64,000 bases of DNA from Mucisphaera sp965279675. Its GTDB lineage: Bacteria > Planctomycetota > Phycisphaerae > Phycisphaerales > Phycisphaeraceae. Below, piece after piece: positions 26,368-35,646 of the stretch (position 1 is its first letter; the number at the start of each line of letters is the position of its first letter). Under the pieces are notes generated by a model. The model did no database searches. It worked only from the letters and a program-made list of their open reading frames with translations, and was not told the DNA's origin. The stretch spans positions 2,604,001 to 2,668,000 of the forward strand of contig NZ_CBDIIJ010000002.1 of assembly GCF_965279675.1 (NCBI RefSeq), given 5' to 3'. The translations under genes were made by a program, and so were the position numbers.

Positions 26368-26572
26368 AGAGCGATTCAGGATCACTGTCAGCTATAGGTC
26401 ATTTGCATCTGACACGATCCAATTCAGATTCGTTCCTTAGCAGCCATTTGACTGCGGGTCGGCCCGGTAAACGCGTGAGTTTTCACGCAACCATACCCGG
26501 TCCATCCGTCTATCCGAGTTAGCTTGCTGGCCAAAAAGAACACGCCGGTGAGCCTAGGGAGAATCGATTTCC
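26368..26572 (+). promoter_or_regulatory. Long structured 5' leader
   Basis: No ORF is evident in the 427-base gap 26146-26572. The distal part contains a two-tier hairpin, CCGGTA paired with TACcCGG enclosing GCGTGA-GTTT-TCACGC (26464-26500). Directly at the gene start, GGAGA and TTTCC pair around AATCG, covering the Shine-Dalgarno region. It may be an uncharacterised cis-regulatory RNA; I do not recognise a known riboswitch. Confidence 0.35.
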
Positions 26573-27265
26573 ATGCCCGAGGCGTTGTCCTATCAAACAG
26601 GCCAGGTCGTCACACACCCCAAGCGTCCCGAATGGGGCAGGGGGGTCGTCCGCCAGGTTGAACCCATCACGCACCATGGCGTCAACGCTCAGCGTGTCGC
26701 CGTCGATTTCGCAAACAAGGGAAGGGTTGTGGTCAACACGGCCATTGCCAGCCTGGTCGTCACCGGATCTGAGCAGCCCGCCACTGCCGCGACCAAGGTC
26801 TCACCCCGCAAGACACCCTCTAACCTCATTGCTGACCGTGGCAGCGAACGCGGAGCGGGCGAGCCAGGCGAACGAAACAACGGCTGGCTCACCGAACTTG
26901 AGCAAGGCAAAACCTCCGGCTCCGGCGAACTCTGGAGCCTGCCTCTGCCCATGGCCGACCCCTTCGCCAGCCTCAAGCAGCGGCTCCTCTCGACCCTAGA
27001 GAGCTACCGCTTCACCACCGAGCCCCGCAGCCTCATCGAGTGGGCCGTGACCCAGACCGGCCTTGACGACCCGCTGAGCCAGTACACGCGCTCAGAGTTG
27101 GAGCAGGCCTTCCCTCGCTTCTGCCGGGATCGCGACAATCACCTCGCGGACCTGATCCGCACTGCAAAGCGCCAGATGCAGCACAGCGTGCTCGACGAGG
27201 TCCGGGCGGAGATAGATCTTCCCGCCGCCCACAAAGCCATGCACAAGGCCAGCCGCGCCGGCTGA
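26573..27265 (+). CDS. DUF3553 domain protein, function unknown
   Basis: A 230-aa protein. Residues about 8-65 resemble the DUF3553 domain, a small beta-barrel of the type YQTGQVVTHPKRPEWGRGVV, which in other proteins is appended to helicase or nucleic-acid enzymes. A Ser/Gly/Glu-rich linker follows at about 70-120. The C-terminal part (about 125-225) is helical and predicted soluble, with DPFASLKQRLLSTLESYRF. It is 21 bases upstream of ligA on the same strand, so a role near DNA metabolism is possible but unproven. Confidence 0.65.
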   Translation: MPEALSYQTGQVVTHPKRPEWGRGVVRQVEPITHHGVNAQRVAVDFANKGRVVVNTAIASLVVTGSEQPATAATKVSPRKTPSNLIADRGSERGAGEPGERNNGWLTELEQGKTSGSGELWSLPLPMADPFASLKQRLLSTLESYRFTTEPRSLIEWAVTQTGLDDPLSQYTRSELEQAFPRFCRDRDNHLADLIRTAKRQMQHSVLDEVRAEIDLPAAHKAMHKASRAG

Positions 27266-27286
27266 GATCCATCTACCATCAGGGCT

Positions 27287-29371
27287 ATGAGCAGCCCCGC
27301 CAAGCGTGCCGCCGAGCTACGCCAGCAACTCGATCAGGCCAACCGACAGTATTACGTCGAAGCCCGCCCCGAACTCTCGGATCAGGCCTACGACGAATTG
27401 CTGCAGGAACTGGTCAAGCTCGAATCCGAGCACCCCGAGCTGGCAAAGGAAGACTCACCGACCCGACGGGTTGGCGGCGAGCCGATCGAGGGCTTCGCCA
27501 CGGTCCCGCACGCGCTGCCCATGCGCTCCATCGACAACACTTACGACCGCGACGAACTCGCAGCCTGGCATCAACGCGTAGTCAACCGACTAGCCCCTGT
27601 AACGGCCGAAGCCATCGATGACAGCGAAGGCCTCTTTGCAATTGGTTCGAACGCACCGGTTCAACTTCTGGCCGAGCCAAAGATCGACGGCGTAGCGATC
27701 AGTCTCCGCTACGAGAACAGTCGGTTGACGCGTGCTCTCACCCGTGGCGACGGCAAGAAGGGCGACGACGTCACCGAGAACATCCGCACCATCCGAGCCA
27801 TCCCGCTCAACCTGAATCCAGCCGACACGCCAGCCGAGATCCCGTCCGTCCTCGAAGTTCGCGGCGAGATTTTCATGACCGACGCCGAGTTCCAGCGCAT
27901 CAACAAACAGCGGGCGGAAGAGAAACAGGAACTGTTCGTCAATCCCCGCAACGCCACCGCGGGCACGCTTAAACAACTCGATCCCAAAGCCGTCGCCAAA
28001 CGCCGCCTAAGCTTCCTGGCTCACGGGCTCGGCGTCATCGAGCCGAACCCATTCGCCTCTTACGACCAGGCCGCCAAGGCAATCAAGGCCTGGGGACTGC
28101 CGGTCAACGAGGCGCTGTTACCCGCCACCAACGATCTCGACGAGGTCTGGCAGGCCATCGAACGCTTCAGCCAGACACGCTTTCAACTCGGCTACGCCAC
28201 CGATGGCGTCGTGATCCGCGTCGATCGCTTCGAGCAGCAGGAGAAACTCGGCTACACGAGCAAGGCCCCTCGCTGGTGCATCGCCTACAAGTACGCCGCC
28301 GAACAGGCCGAAACAGTCCTCCGCGAAGTCCACTGGCAGGTTGGCAAGACGGGCCGGATCACCCCGCGCGCCGAGATGGACCCCGTCTTTGTCGCAGGAA
28401 CCACAGTTACCTACGCGACCCTCCACAACGCGGATCAGATCGAGCGCCTGGGCGTCCAGATCAATGACCGCATCCTGATCCAGAAGGCCGGTGAAATCAT
28501 CCCTCAGGTCGTGGGTCTTGCCCCTGGGAAGCCCGCAGCCAAACGCCAGCAGATTCAACCGCCCGACCACTGCCCGAGTTGCCAGCAGCCCACCGTTCGG
28601 GAGGAAGATGAAGTCGACCTCCGCTGCGTCAACCCGGAATGCCCGGCTCAACTGCTCGAAAGGCTGATCTGGTTTGTAGGCAGGGATCAGATGGATATCG
28701 ACGGCCTCGGCGAGAAAGCCGTGACCCAGCTGATGCAGGCAGGCCTCATCCACTCTTTCGGCGATCTCTATCGACTTCACAACCAGAAGGCTCAGATCCT
28801 CGAGCTCGAACGCATGGGCGAAAAGAAAGTCAACGCCATGCTCGCCGGGATCGAAGCCAGCAAGCAGCAGGGCCTGGCGCGCGTGCTCGCCGGTCTGGGT
28901 ATCCGACACGTTGGCGCACGGGCTGCTGAGATCATCGCCGCCGCCTTCGGAACACTTGAAGCCCTGCTGGATGCCGAGGTCGATGCCATCAGCGAAGTGG
29001 CTGAGATCGGGCCGGTCACCGCCGAATCACTACACTCTTTTATCCACAGTGATGCTGGACGGACCATTCTCACCGACCTCCAGGCCGCTGGCCTCGATCT
29101 CACCCAACCCATGCCGGACCTGCCCGCTGCCGACAGTCCGATCCGCGGCAAGACCCTTGTCATCACCGGCACGTTTGACGCCTTCGACCGCAAGCAGCTC
29201 ACCGCATATGTCGAGAAACTGGGGGCCAGAGTCACCTCCAGCGTCTCCAGCAACACCGATCTGCTGTTCGCCGGAGTCAAAGCCGGCAGCAAGCTGGACA
29301 AAGCCGCCAAACTCGGCGTCGAAATCTGGGACGAGGCCAGGGTCATCGAAGAACTCGGCCTGCCCGACTAA
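27287..29371 (+). CDS. ligA: NAD-dependent DNA ligase
   Basis: LigA seals nicks in replication and repair using NAD+. The protein is 694 aa. Domain order: Ia domain with YYVEARPELSDQAYDELLQEL; adenylation domain with the active-site KIDG (Lys132); OB fold; Cys4 zinc finger (CPSC...CVNPECPAQ); helix-hairpin-helix repeats; and a C-terminal BRCT domain (IRGKTLVITGTFDAF). A 25-residue insertion (about 105-128) precedes the adenylation motif. TACCAT lies seven bases before the ATG with no SD. The GNAT gene starts one base after the stop. Confidence 0.97.
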   Translation: MSSPAKRAAELRQQLDQANRQYYVEARPELSDQAYDELLQELVKLESEHPELAKEDSPTRRVGGEPIEGFATVPHALPMRSIDNTYDRDELAAWHQRVVNRLAPVTAEAIDDSEGLFAIGSNAPVQLLAEPKIDGVAISLRYENSRLTRALTRGDGKKGDDVTENIRTIRAIPLNLNPADTPAEIPSVLEVRGEIFMTDAEFQRINKQRAEEKQELFVNPRNATAGTLKQLDPKAVAKRRLSFLAHGLGVIEPNPFASYDQAAKAIKAWGLPVNEALLPATNDLDEVWQAIERFSQTRFQLGYATDGVVIRVDRFEQQEKLGYTSKAPRWCIAYKYAAEQAETVLREVHWQVGKTGRITPRAEMDPVFVAGTTVTYATLHNADQIERLGVQINDRILIQKAGEIIPQVVGLAPGKPAAKRQQIQPPDHCPSCQQPTVREEDEVDLRCVNPECPAQLLERLIWFVGRDQMDIDGLGEKAVTQLMQAGLIHSFGDLYRLHNQKAQILELERMGEKKVNAMLAGIEASKQQGLARVLAGLGIRHVGARAAEIIAAAFGTLEALLDAEVDAISEVAEIGPVTAESLHSFIHSDAGRTILTDLQAAGLDLTQPMPDLPAADSPIRGKTLVITGTFDAFDRKQLTAYVEKLGARVTSSVSSNTDLLFAGVKAGSKLDKAAKLGVEIWDEARVIEELGLPD

Positions 29372-29372
29372 G

Positions 29373-30008
29373 ATGCTGCCTCGCACCATCTTCAGGCAAG
29401 CCGTGACCCAGCCACAGACCATCTTGATCCGACCCGCAGCGGTCGCCGACGTGCCCGCGATCGCGAGCCTCATCAACGACAGCGCCGAACTCGGGCTCAT
29501 GCTGCCCAAGCCCCTGGCGATGCTCTACGAGAACGTACGCGAACTGCACGTCGCTACCCGAGGCGATCAGCTGGTCGGCGTCGGTGGCCTTTCGATCATC
29601 TGGGCCGATCTGGCCGAAGTCTGCTCCCTCGTCGTCGATCCCAGTTGCAGAGGGCGGGGGCTTGGCCGCAGGCTCGTCGAAGCCGCCATCGAGGAGGCCA
29701 GACGCCTGGGCGTCCGCCGGCTGATGACCCTCACCTACGAGCAGGCTTTTTTCGAGCGCCTCGGCTTCTCCGTCGTCGACCGACAAAGCCTGCCACTCAA
29801 GGTCTGGAGCGAATGCCTGCGCTGCCCCAAGAACCAGGCTTGTGACGAGATTGCGATGGTTCGTGTGCTAGAAGATGTGCCCCAGTTGAGCATTCCCAAG
29901 GCTGATCAGGAGGCCCCCAAGCCAACCCTGATCCCAGTACTCGCCAAAGGCCAACCCGTCAACGACGGCGTCCGACGCCGGGCCTACCCGCCGGTCGAAG
30001 ACGACTAG
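29373..30008 (+). CDS. N-acetyltransferase related to short ArgA-type N-acetylglutamate synthase
   Basis: A 211-aa GNAT-fold protein. It carries ILIRPAAVADVPAIASLIND, then DLAEVCSLVVDPSCRGRGLG (acetyl-CoA pyrophosphate loop), RLMTLTYEQAFFERLGF and LPLKVWSECLRCPKNQACDE. The last pattern, with two or three cysteines, is typical of the stand-alone ArgA-like acetyltransferases that start arginine synthesis from glutamate. The C-terminal 45 residues are a Pro-rich extension. It follows ligA by one base and is probably co-transcribed. A GTG at 29403 is an alternative start. No other arg gene is nearby. Confidence 0.75.
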   Translation: MLPRTIFRQAVTQPQTILIRPAAVADVPAIASLINDSAELGLMLPKPLAMLYENVRELHVATRGDQLVGVGGLSIIWADLAEVCSLVVDPSCRGRGLGRRLVEAAIEEARRLGVRRLMTLTYEQAFFERLGFSVVDRQSLPLKVWSECLRCPKNQACDEIAMVRVLEDVPQLSIPKADQEAPKPTLIPVLAKGQPVNDGVRRRAYPPVEDD

Positions 30009-30048
30009 CCGGCGACTTGTCCCACAGAGCCGACTAAACTCCGAGCAC

Positions 30049-33000
30049 GTGGGCACCATGGCTCCCTGGCTCGAAACCATCCGCCAATCCGAACAAGTCG
30101 GCGAGGTGCTGCGCGCACTCAGCGACCAGCAGCGTGTCGCCGCTCGCGGCTGCCGGGGTTCCATACCCACGCTCCTTGCCGGGTTGACCCATCAACAAAC
30201 GCGATCGCCCGTGCTTCTGGTCGTGGCTCACCTCGACGAAGCCGACGATGCACTCGACGACCTGGAGGCACTGACCTATCACGGCGTCGAGCTCGATCCG
30301 AGACGCTTCGGGGCTCTGGAAATCCTCCCCGGCGAGTCCGGCATCAACCTCGAGCTCGTCGCGGAGAGACTGGCACTTGTACGCCGACTCTCAGACAACG
30401 ACCCGCCTGCGATCATCGTGGCCCCGATTCAAGCCCTGATGCAGCCGGTCCCCAAGGCCGAACGGCTCAGCAAGTTCTTCCAGCAGGCACGCATCGGCGA
30501 TCTGCGGGAGCCCGCCAGCCTCGCGCAATGGCTCACCGACGCCGGCTACACCCGGGTCGATGCCATCGAGCAGCCCGGCGACTTCGCCATACGAGGCGGG
30601 ATCCTCGATCTCTACGCAGCCGCCGCCACCGCTGTTGACAGCCAGGGGCAGGAACTCGGCGTTGATGCCGTCCGCCTGGATTTCTTCGGCGATGAGATCG
30701 AATCCATCCGCCAGATCGATCTCGATTCGATGGCCTCGGGTCGTCAACTCAAATCCGTCGAATGGCTCGGCACCTCCATCGACGCACTCCGCGCCGATGA
30801 AGGCAACACCTTGCTCCTCAAACTCCTGCCCGAGCAGACCCGGATCCTCCTCCACGAGCCAATGGAGCTTGCCGAGCAGGCCCGTGGCTACTACGAGCGT
30901 CTGAGTGATCCCAGAGGGATCATCGCACCCGTCACTGTCAATGCACGACTGGCGGAGTTCGCGACCATCGAGTTGATCGATTACTCGGCACCATCCCCAC
31001 GAGCCAGGGTCATCGACCTCCCCACAGAATCACTGCCGAGCTTCGACACCGATGCCCGCCAGGCCGTCGCCGAGTTGACCAGCCTCGGCCAGGAAAGCGG
31101 CCGCGAGGTCGTGGTGCTCTGCCGCCGTGAAGCCGAAGCCCAGCGACTCGCCGAGATCATCAGCGAGCAGGAGGAGTCCGGCCCGCCACCGGCGATCGAA
31201 TTAGGTGCCCTCCATCGGGGGTTTGCTTGGCGTCCGGATGAAAGCCGAGCCATCACCCTCGTGCCCCACCACGAGTTGTTCCACCGCTACGAAACCCGCC
31301 GCCGGGTCCGGCGCATTGCCGCATCCTCCGGCTCAGAAGGGGGGCTGACACCTAATGGCCAGCAGGCCGGCGGAGCTGTCTCTGATGCCTTCATCGATCT
31401 CGAAGTCGGCGACCACGTGGTCCACGTCGATCATGGCATCGCCAGGTTCGTTGGCATCCGAACGATGCGCCGAAGCGGGCTCACGCAGGAATTCCTGACC
31501 CTGGAGTTCGCCCAGAAGGCACTCCTGCACGTCCCCGCAACGCAGATCGAACTTGTGCAGAAGTACATCGGGGGCTTCCAGGGCAAACCCCCGCTCTCCC
31601 AACTCGGTGGCAAACGCTGGAACAAGCAGAAAGAACAGGTCCGCGAAGCCGTCAAAGACCTCGCCGCCGAGTTGCTTCGGGTTCAGGCCGCCCGATCCAC
31701 CCAGCCCGGCATCCGCTTTCCCGCTGACACCAACTGGCAACGCGAGTTCGAGGCCGAGTTTCCCTACGAAGAGACCGAAGACCAGCTTGCCGCCATTGCC
31801 GCGATCAAGAACGACATGGCCCACGACCAGCCGATGGACCGTCTGCTCTGCGGCGATGTCGGTTTTGGCAAGACCGAGGTCGCCATAAGAGCCGCCTTCA
31901 AAGCCGCTGAGTACGGCCGCCAGGTCGCCATCCTGGTGCCAACGACGGTCCTGGCCGAGCAGCACCATCAGACGTTCCGCCAGCGCATGGCCGATTACCC
32001 CTTTCGCGTGGAATGTCTCTCCCGATTCCGAACCGGCACTCAGCAGAAGAAGGTGCTGGAGGAACTGGCCAAGGGCCGGATCGATATCGTCATCGGCACC
32101 CATCGCCTGCTTTCCAAAGACGTCAAGTTTGCCGACCTCGGGCTCGTCATCATCGACGAGGAACAACGCTTTGGCGTCGAGCACAAGAACCGGCTCCTGA
32201 GCTTCAGACTCACGGCCGACGTCCTGACCATGACCGCCACGCCGATCCCCCGAACACTTCACATGTCCATGGTCGGCCTCCGAGATATCTCATCGCTGAC
32301 AACCGCGCCGGTCGATCGCCGGGCCGTCGTGACCGAGGTCGCTCCGTTTGATAAGCAGCGCATCAAGCAGGCTCTCATCCGCGAGCTCAACCGCGAAGGC
32401 CAGGTCTACTTCGTCCACAACAGGGTTAACAACATCAAGGCCATCGCCGCAGAGGTCCAGTCGCTCGTGCCCGATGCCCGCGTCATCGTCGGTCACGGCC
32501 AGATGGCCGCCGGCCAACTCCAGGAAGTCATGCTCCGCTTCATGCGTCGCGAAGCAGACATCCTCGTCAGCACCACCATCATCGAGTCCGGTATCGATAT
32601 TCCGACCGCCAACACCATGATCATCAACGACGCCGATCACTTCGGCCTCGCAGAGTTACACCAACTCCGCGGCCGTGTCGGCCGTGGCAAGCACCGAGGC
32701 TACTGCTACCTGCTCCTCCCCGAAGACAGGCCTGTCAATGATGTCGCCGCCAAACGCCTACGCGCTATCGAGCAGTACGCCATGCTCGGTGCCGGTTTCC
32801 GTATCGCGATGCGCGATCTCGAGATCCGTGGTGCCGGGAATCTGCTTGGTGCCGAGCAATCCGGACACATCGCCGCGGTCGGTTATGAGATGTACTGCGT
32901 GCTGCTGGAACAGGAAACCAAACGCCTGCGTAAAGAGTCGGTCATCGAGCCCGTCCGTACCCATCTGGAACTCCCGATCATCGGCAGCCTGCCCAAACGA

Positions 33001-33408
33001 TGGATCCCTTCTGACAAGCACCGGATGGAGGCCTATCGCAGGCTCAGCCGCGTGACCGACCTGGCTGATCTCGACCAGGTGGTCGAAGGCCTTCAGCAGG
33101 CCTACGGCGAAGCTCCCGAGCAAGCCGCCAGGCTGATCGAACTCGCCGAGCTACGCATCGCCGCCAGCGTCCACGGCTGCCGACGGCTCAAACTCGAAAA
33201 CCAGGACCTGATCTTTACCACCGATCAACCCCAGAAGCTCGAAACCCTCTTCGCGGAAGCGCCGGGCCGTGTCAGCCTCATCGACAAAGAAACCGTCTAC
33301 TACCGTCCTCCTGAAGGCTACACCGCCGAACCCACCACACTCCTCGCAGTGCTCCGGAAACTCATGGTGCGGCAGTTCCGTTCACAACCAGACCCACAAC
33401 CCGTGTAA
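30049..33408 (+). CDS. mfd: Transcription-repair coupling factor
   Basis: Mfd displaces stalled RNA polymerase and recruits UvrA in transcription-coupled repair. The protein is 1119 aa. Order: UvrB-like N-terminal domains (PGDFAIRGGILDLY), CarD-like RNA-polymerase-interaction domain (DHVVHVDHGIARFVGI, about residues 448-465), the RecG-like helicase with GDVGFGKTE (Lys608) and DEEQ (703-706), and the TRCF C-terminal domain. The GTG start at 30049 is followed by a possible ATG at 30058. It lies 40 bases after the GNAT gene; TAAACT eight bases before the GTG may be its -10 box. Confidence 0.97.
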   Translation: MGTMAPWLETIRQSEQVGEVLRALSDQQRVAARGCRGSIPTLLAGLTHQQTRSPVLLVVAHLDEADDALDDLEALTYHGVELDPRRFGALEILPGESGINLELVAERLALVRRLSDNDPPAIIVAPIQALMQPVPKAERLSKFFQQARIGDLREPASLAQWLTDAGYTRVDAIEQPGDFAIRGGILDLYAAAATAVDSQGQELGVDAVRLDFFGDEIESIRQIDLDSMASGRQLKSVEWLGTSIDALRADEGNTLLLKLLPEQTRILLHEPMELAEQARGYYERLSDPRGIIAPVTVNARLAEFATIELIDYSAPSPRARVIDLPTESLPSFDTDARQAVAELTSLGQESGREVVVLCRREAEAQRLAEIISEQEESGPPPAIELGALHRGFAWRPDESRAITLVPHHELFHRYETRRRVRRIAASSGSEGGLTPNGQQAGGAVSDAFIDLEVGDHVVHVDHGIARFVGIRTMRRSGLTQEFLTLEFAQKALLHVPATQIELVQKYIGGFQGKPPLSQLGGKRWNKQKEQVREAVKDLAAELLRVQAARSTQPGIRFPADTNWQREFEAEFPYEETEDQLAAIAAIKNDMAHDQPMDRLLCGDVGFGKTEVAIRAAFKAAEYGRQVAILVPTTVLAEQHHQTFRQRMADYPFRVECLSRFRTGTQQKKVLEELAKGRIDIVIGTHRLLSKDVKFADLGLVIIDEEQRFGVEHKNRLLSFRLTADVLTMTATPIPRTLHMSMVGLRDISSLTTAPVDRRAVVTEVAPFDKQRIKQALIRELNREGQVYFVHNRVNNIKAIAAEVQSLVPDARVIVGHGQMAAGQLQEVMLRFMRREADILVSTTIIESGIDIPTANTMIINDADHFGLAELHQLRGRVGRGKHRGYCYLLLPEDRPVNDVAAKRLRAIEQYAMLGAGFRIAMRDLEIRGAGNLLGAEQSGHIAAVGYEMYCVLLEQETKRLRKESVIEPVRTHLELPIIGSLPKRWIPSDKHRMEAYRRLSRVTDLADLDQVVEGLQQAYGEAPEQAARLIELAELRIAASVHGCRRLKLENQDLIFTTDQPQKLETLFAEAPGRVSLIDKETVYYRPPEGYTAEPTTLLAVLRKLMVRQFRSQPDPQPV

Positions 33409-33584
33409 AGATGGGTTAATTACCCAAAGCGGGCAGGCACATCCTTGCTTTCAACAGAATCAAGCCCGCAGAATCACCGAACCGACAAGAGACTTAAAGG
33501 CGCGGGTCGAGTACCGTGTGCCTCTGATTCGGGGTCTGGGAGAGCAGACCCGGATGCTTCAGCATCCACAGGAACCGAGAAGAG

Positions 33585-35132
33585 ATGCACAGCACGACGG
33601 TCATCCCGTGGTTCATGGCTGTGGTCGTCGCCACGGCCTCAGTTGTCTCTGCCAACCTGAACACCCTTATCCCGAACGGCCCTTCAGGCAATCGCGTCGA
33701 TATCGTCTTCCTGGGCGACGGCTATACCGCCGGTGAACAAATCAACGCGGTCTACCCGCAGCACGTCCAGGCTTTCATCGACTACACCTTCCTCGGCAAC
33801 CAACAACCCTTCCCACGCTACCAGAGCTTCTTCAACGTCCACACGATCGATGTGGTCAGCAACGAATCGGGCGCCGATATTCCGCCCGATGACGTTTTCG
33901 TCGATACCGCGCTCAACGCCAGGTACTACTTCGACAACCAGACAGAAAGACTGCTCTACATCAGTAACTTTAAGGCGAGTCAGATCATCAACAGCGCCCT
34001 CTCGGGCACCGACATCACCGCCGAGATGAAAGTTGTCACCGTCAACAGCACCAAATACGGCGGCGGGGGTGGGAACTACGCCGTCTATGCAGGAGGCAAC
34101 AGCCTCGCCACAGAGATCGCCCTCCACGAGATCGGCCACCAGTTCGCTGACCTCGCTGATGAGTACGTAAGCTTCAGCACGCCATACACCGGCTCCGAGC
34201 CCAGCGAGGCCAACGTCACAACGAATCCGGCCGGCAAGTGGGACCTCTGGCTCGGCTATGTCGATCCCGATTTTCCTGAACTAGGCCCCGTCGGCGTCTA
34301 CGAGGGCGCTCGCTATCACCCAACCGGGATCTACCGACCCACTCAAAACTCCAAGATGCGATCGCTCAACCGCCCCTTTGATGCCATTTCCCGTGAGCAG
34401 ATCATCCGCCGTATCTACGAGCTCGTCGATCCCATCGATACCCACCTCCCGAACACCGGAACGCTCATCGATCCAGGGGCTCTGACCGTCGAGGTGATCG
34501 ACGAGGAAGTGATCGACCTGACCTGGTCCATCCAGGGACAGACAGTCACCCCGCTCGACCCGTCAGCCTTCGACCCATCCCTCTACGGCTACGGACTGGG
34601 CACCTTTGAGGTCAGCGCCCTGGCAGCCGACAACACCCCCTGGGTCCGAACGCCTGAGATCAAGGATCTTCTCAGCCAGGAAGTCCTCTGGACCGTCACC
34701 CTCACCGAACCCGCCACCGACCTCGACGGCACAGGCATCCTCGACGCCGACGACATCGACCTTGCGATCTCAAAACTCAATGCCGGCGGCGGCTTCGATC
34801 TGGATGGTTCCGGCACCGCCGACCCCACTGATATCGATTTCCTGCTGGCAGAGATGATCGGCACAGCTTTTGGTGATGGCAACCTGGATGGGCGTGTGAA
34901 CCTCGAGGACCTCTCAACTTTTGCCGATCTTTTCGGTCAGCAAGCGTACGGCTGGTCAAACTACGACTTCAACCTCTCCGGCGTCATCGACCTCGAAGAC
35001 CTGAGCCTATTGGCCAACAACTGGGGATTCAATGCCGGCCAACAGGGCACACCGATACCCACGCCTGCAACCGCTGCCCCGCTCATCCTCGGCTTCGCAA
35101 CACGACATCGGCCACAATCGAAAGCCATCTAG
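33585..35132 (+). CDS. Secreted M64-like metallopeptidase with dockerin repeats
   Basis: A 515-aa exported protein with a signal peptide (AVVVATASVVSA). The catalytic part (residues about 30-290) resembles the IgA peptidase M64 family: VDIVFLGDGYTAGEQ at the start, then ALHEIGHQFADLADEY with His181-Glu182-x-x-His185 binding zinc. Residues about 380-475 hold dockerin-like repeats (DLDGTGILDADDIDLAISKL, GDGNLDGRVNLEDLSTFADL). The tail TPIPTPATAAPLILGFATRHR looks like a degenerate PEP-CTERM signal with PTPA in place of PEP. The M64 proteolytic target is unknown; surface attachment is likely. Confidence 0.8.
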   Translation: MHSTTVIPWFMAVVVATASVVSANLNTLIPNGPSGNRVDIVFLGDGYTAGEQINAVYPQHVQAFIDYTFLGNQQPFPRYQSFFNVHTIDVVSNESGADIPPDDVFVDTALNARYYFDNQTERLLYISNFKASQIINSALSGTDITAEMKVVTVNSTKYGGGGGNYAVYAGGNSLATEIALHEIGHQFADLADEYVSFSTPYTGSEPSEANVTTNPAGKWDLWLGYVDPDFPELGPVGVYEGARYHPTGIYRPTQNSKMRSLNRPFDAISREQIIRRIYELVDPIDTHLPNTGTLIDPGALTVEVIDEEVIDLTWSIQGQTVTPLDPSAFDPSLYGYGLGTFEVSALAADNTPWVRTPEIKDLLSQEVLWTVTLTEPATDLDGTGILDADDIDLAISKLNAGGGFDLDGSGTADPTDIDFLLAEMIGTAFGDGNLDGRVNLEDLSTFADLFGQQAYGWSNYDFNLSGVIDLEDLSLLANNWGFNAGQQGTPIPTPATAAPLILGFATRHRPQSKAI

Positions 35133-35147
35133 TAGTAGCATCCCCGC

Positions 35148-35630
35148 ATGCTGCACGTGGCCCAGTATCAGCCAGCCATCCCACAGAACACCGGTGCCAT
35201 CGCGCGTCAGTGTGTCGGCATGAACGCTCACCTGCACATCATCGGGCCGACGAGTTTTGAGGTTACCGATCACGCCGCTAAGCGAGCCGGACTCGACTAC
35301 TGGCCCTATCTCCACCTGACGCTGCACGGGGATGTAGATACCTTCCTCGAATGGTTGGGCACCCGCCGTGTCTGGCTCATCACCAAGTTTGGCGGTACCC
35401 GATTCGACCAGGCCGACTACGCCGACGAGGACGTTCTCCTGCTCGGCAACGAGAACCATGGCGTGCCCGAACACATCCACCAGCAATTCGCAGATACCCG
35501 CCTCTGGATCCCGATGCCGGGCACCGACAAGGGCAATGTCCGCAGCTACAACGTCTCCAACGCCGCTGCGATCGTGCTCGCCTGTGCAAGAGTACGTGTT
35601 TCACCAGACCTCCGCCCGGACCCGGCCTGA
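35148..35630 (+). CDS. trmL: tRNA (cytidine(34)-2'-O)-methyltransferase
   Basis: TrmL 2'-O-methylates the wobble base of tRNA-Leu isoacceptors. The 160-aa SPOUT protein starts MLHVAQYQPAIPQNTGAIAR (family: NIVLxxPxIPxNTGNIAR). The knot region shows LLLGNENHGVPEHI and IPMPGTDKGNVRSYNVSNAA. It forms a dimer in known members. No SD is seen; TAGCAT lies six bases before the ATG. A short Arg/Pro tail follows the conserved end. Confidence 0.9.
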   Translation: MLHVAQYQPAIPQNTGAIARQCVGMNAHLHIIGPTSFEVTDHAAKRAGLDYWPYLHLTLHGDVDTFLEWLGTRRVWLITKFGGTRFDQADYADEDVLLLGNENHGVPEHIHQQFADTRLWIPMPGTDKGNVRSYNVSNAAAIVLACARVRVSPDLRPDPA

Positions 35631-35646
35631 TCGACGCAGACACGAT

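Noticed and set aside
29039..29048. DnaA-box-like TTATCCACA in ligA
   Set aside because: It is a single site inside coding sequence (codons for SFIHSD), with no cluster, AT-rich unwinding region or dnaA gene nearby.
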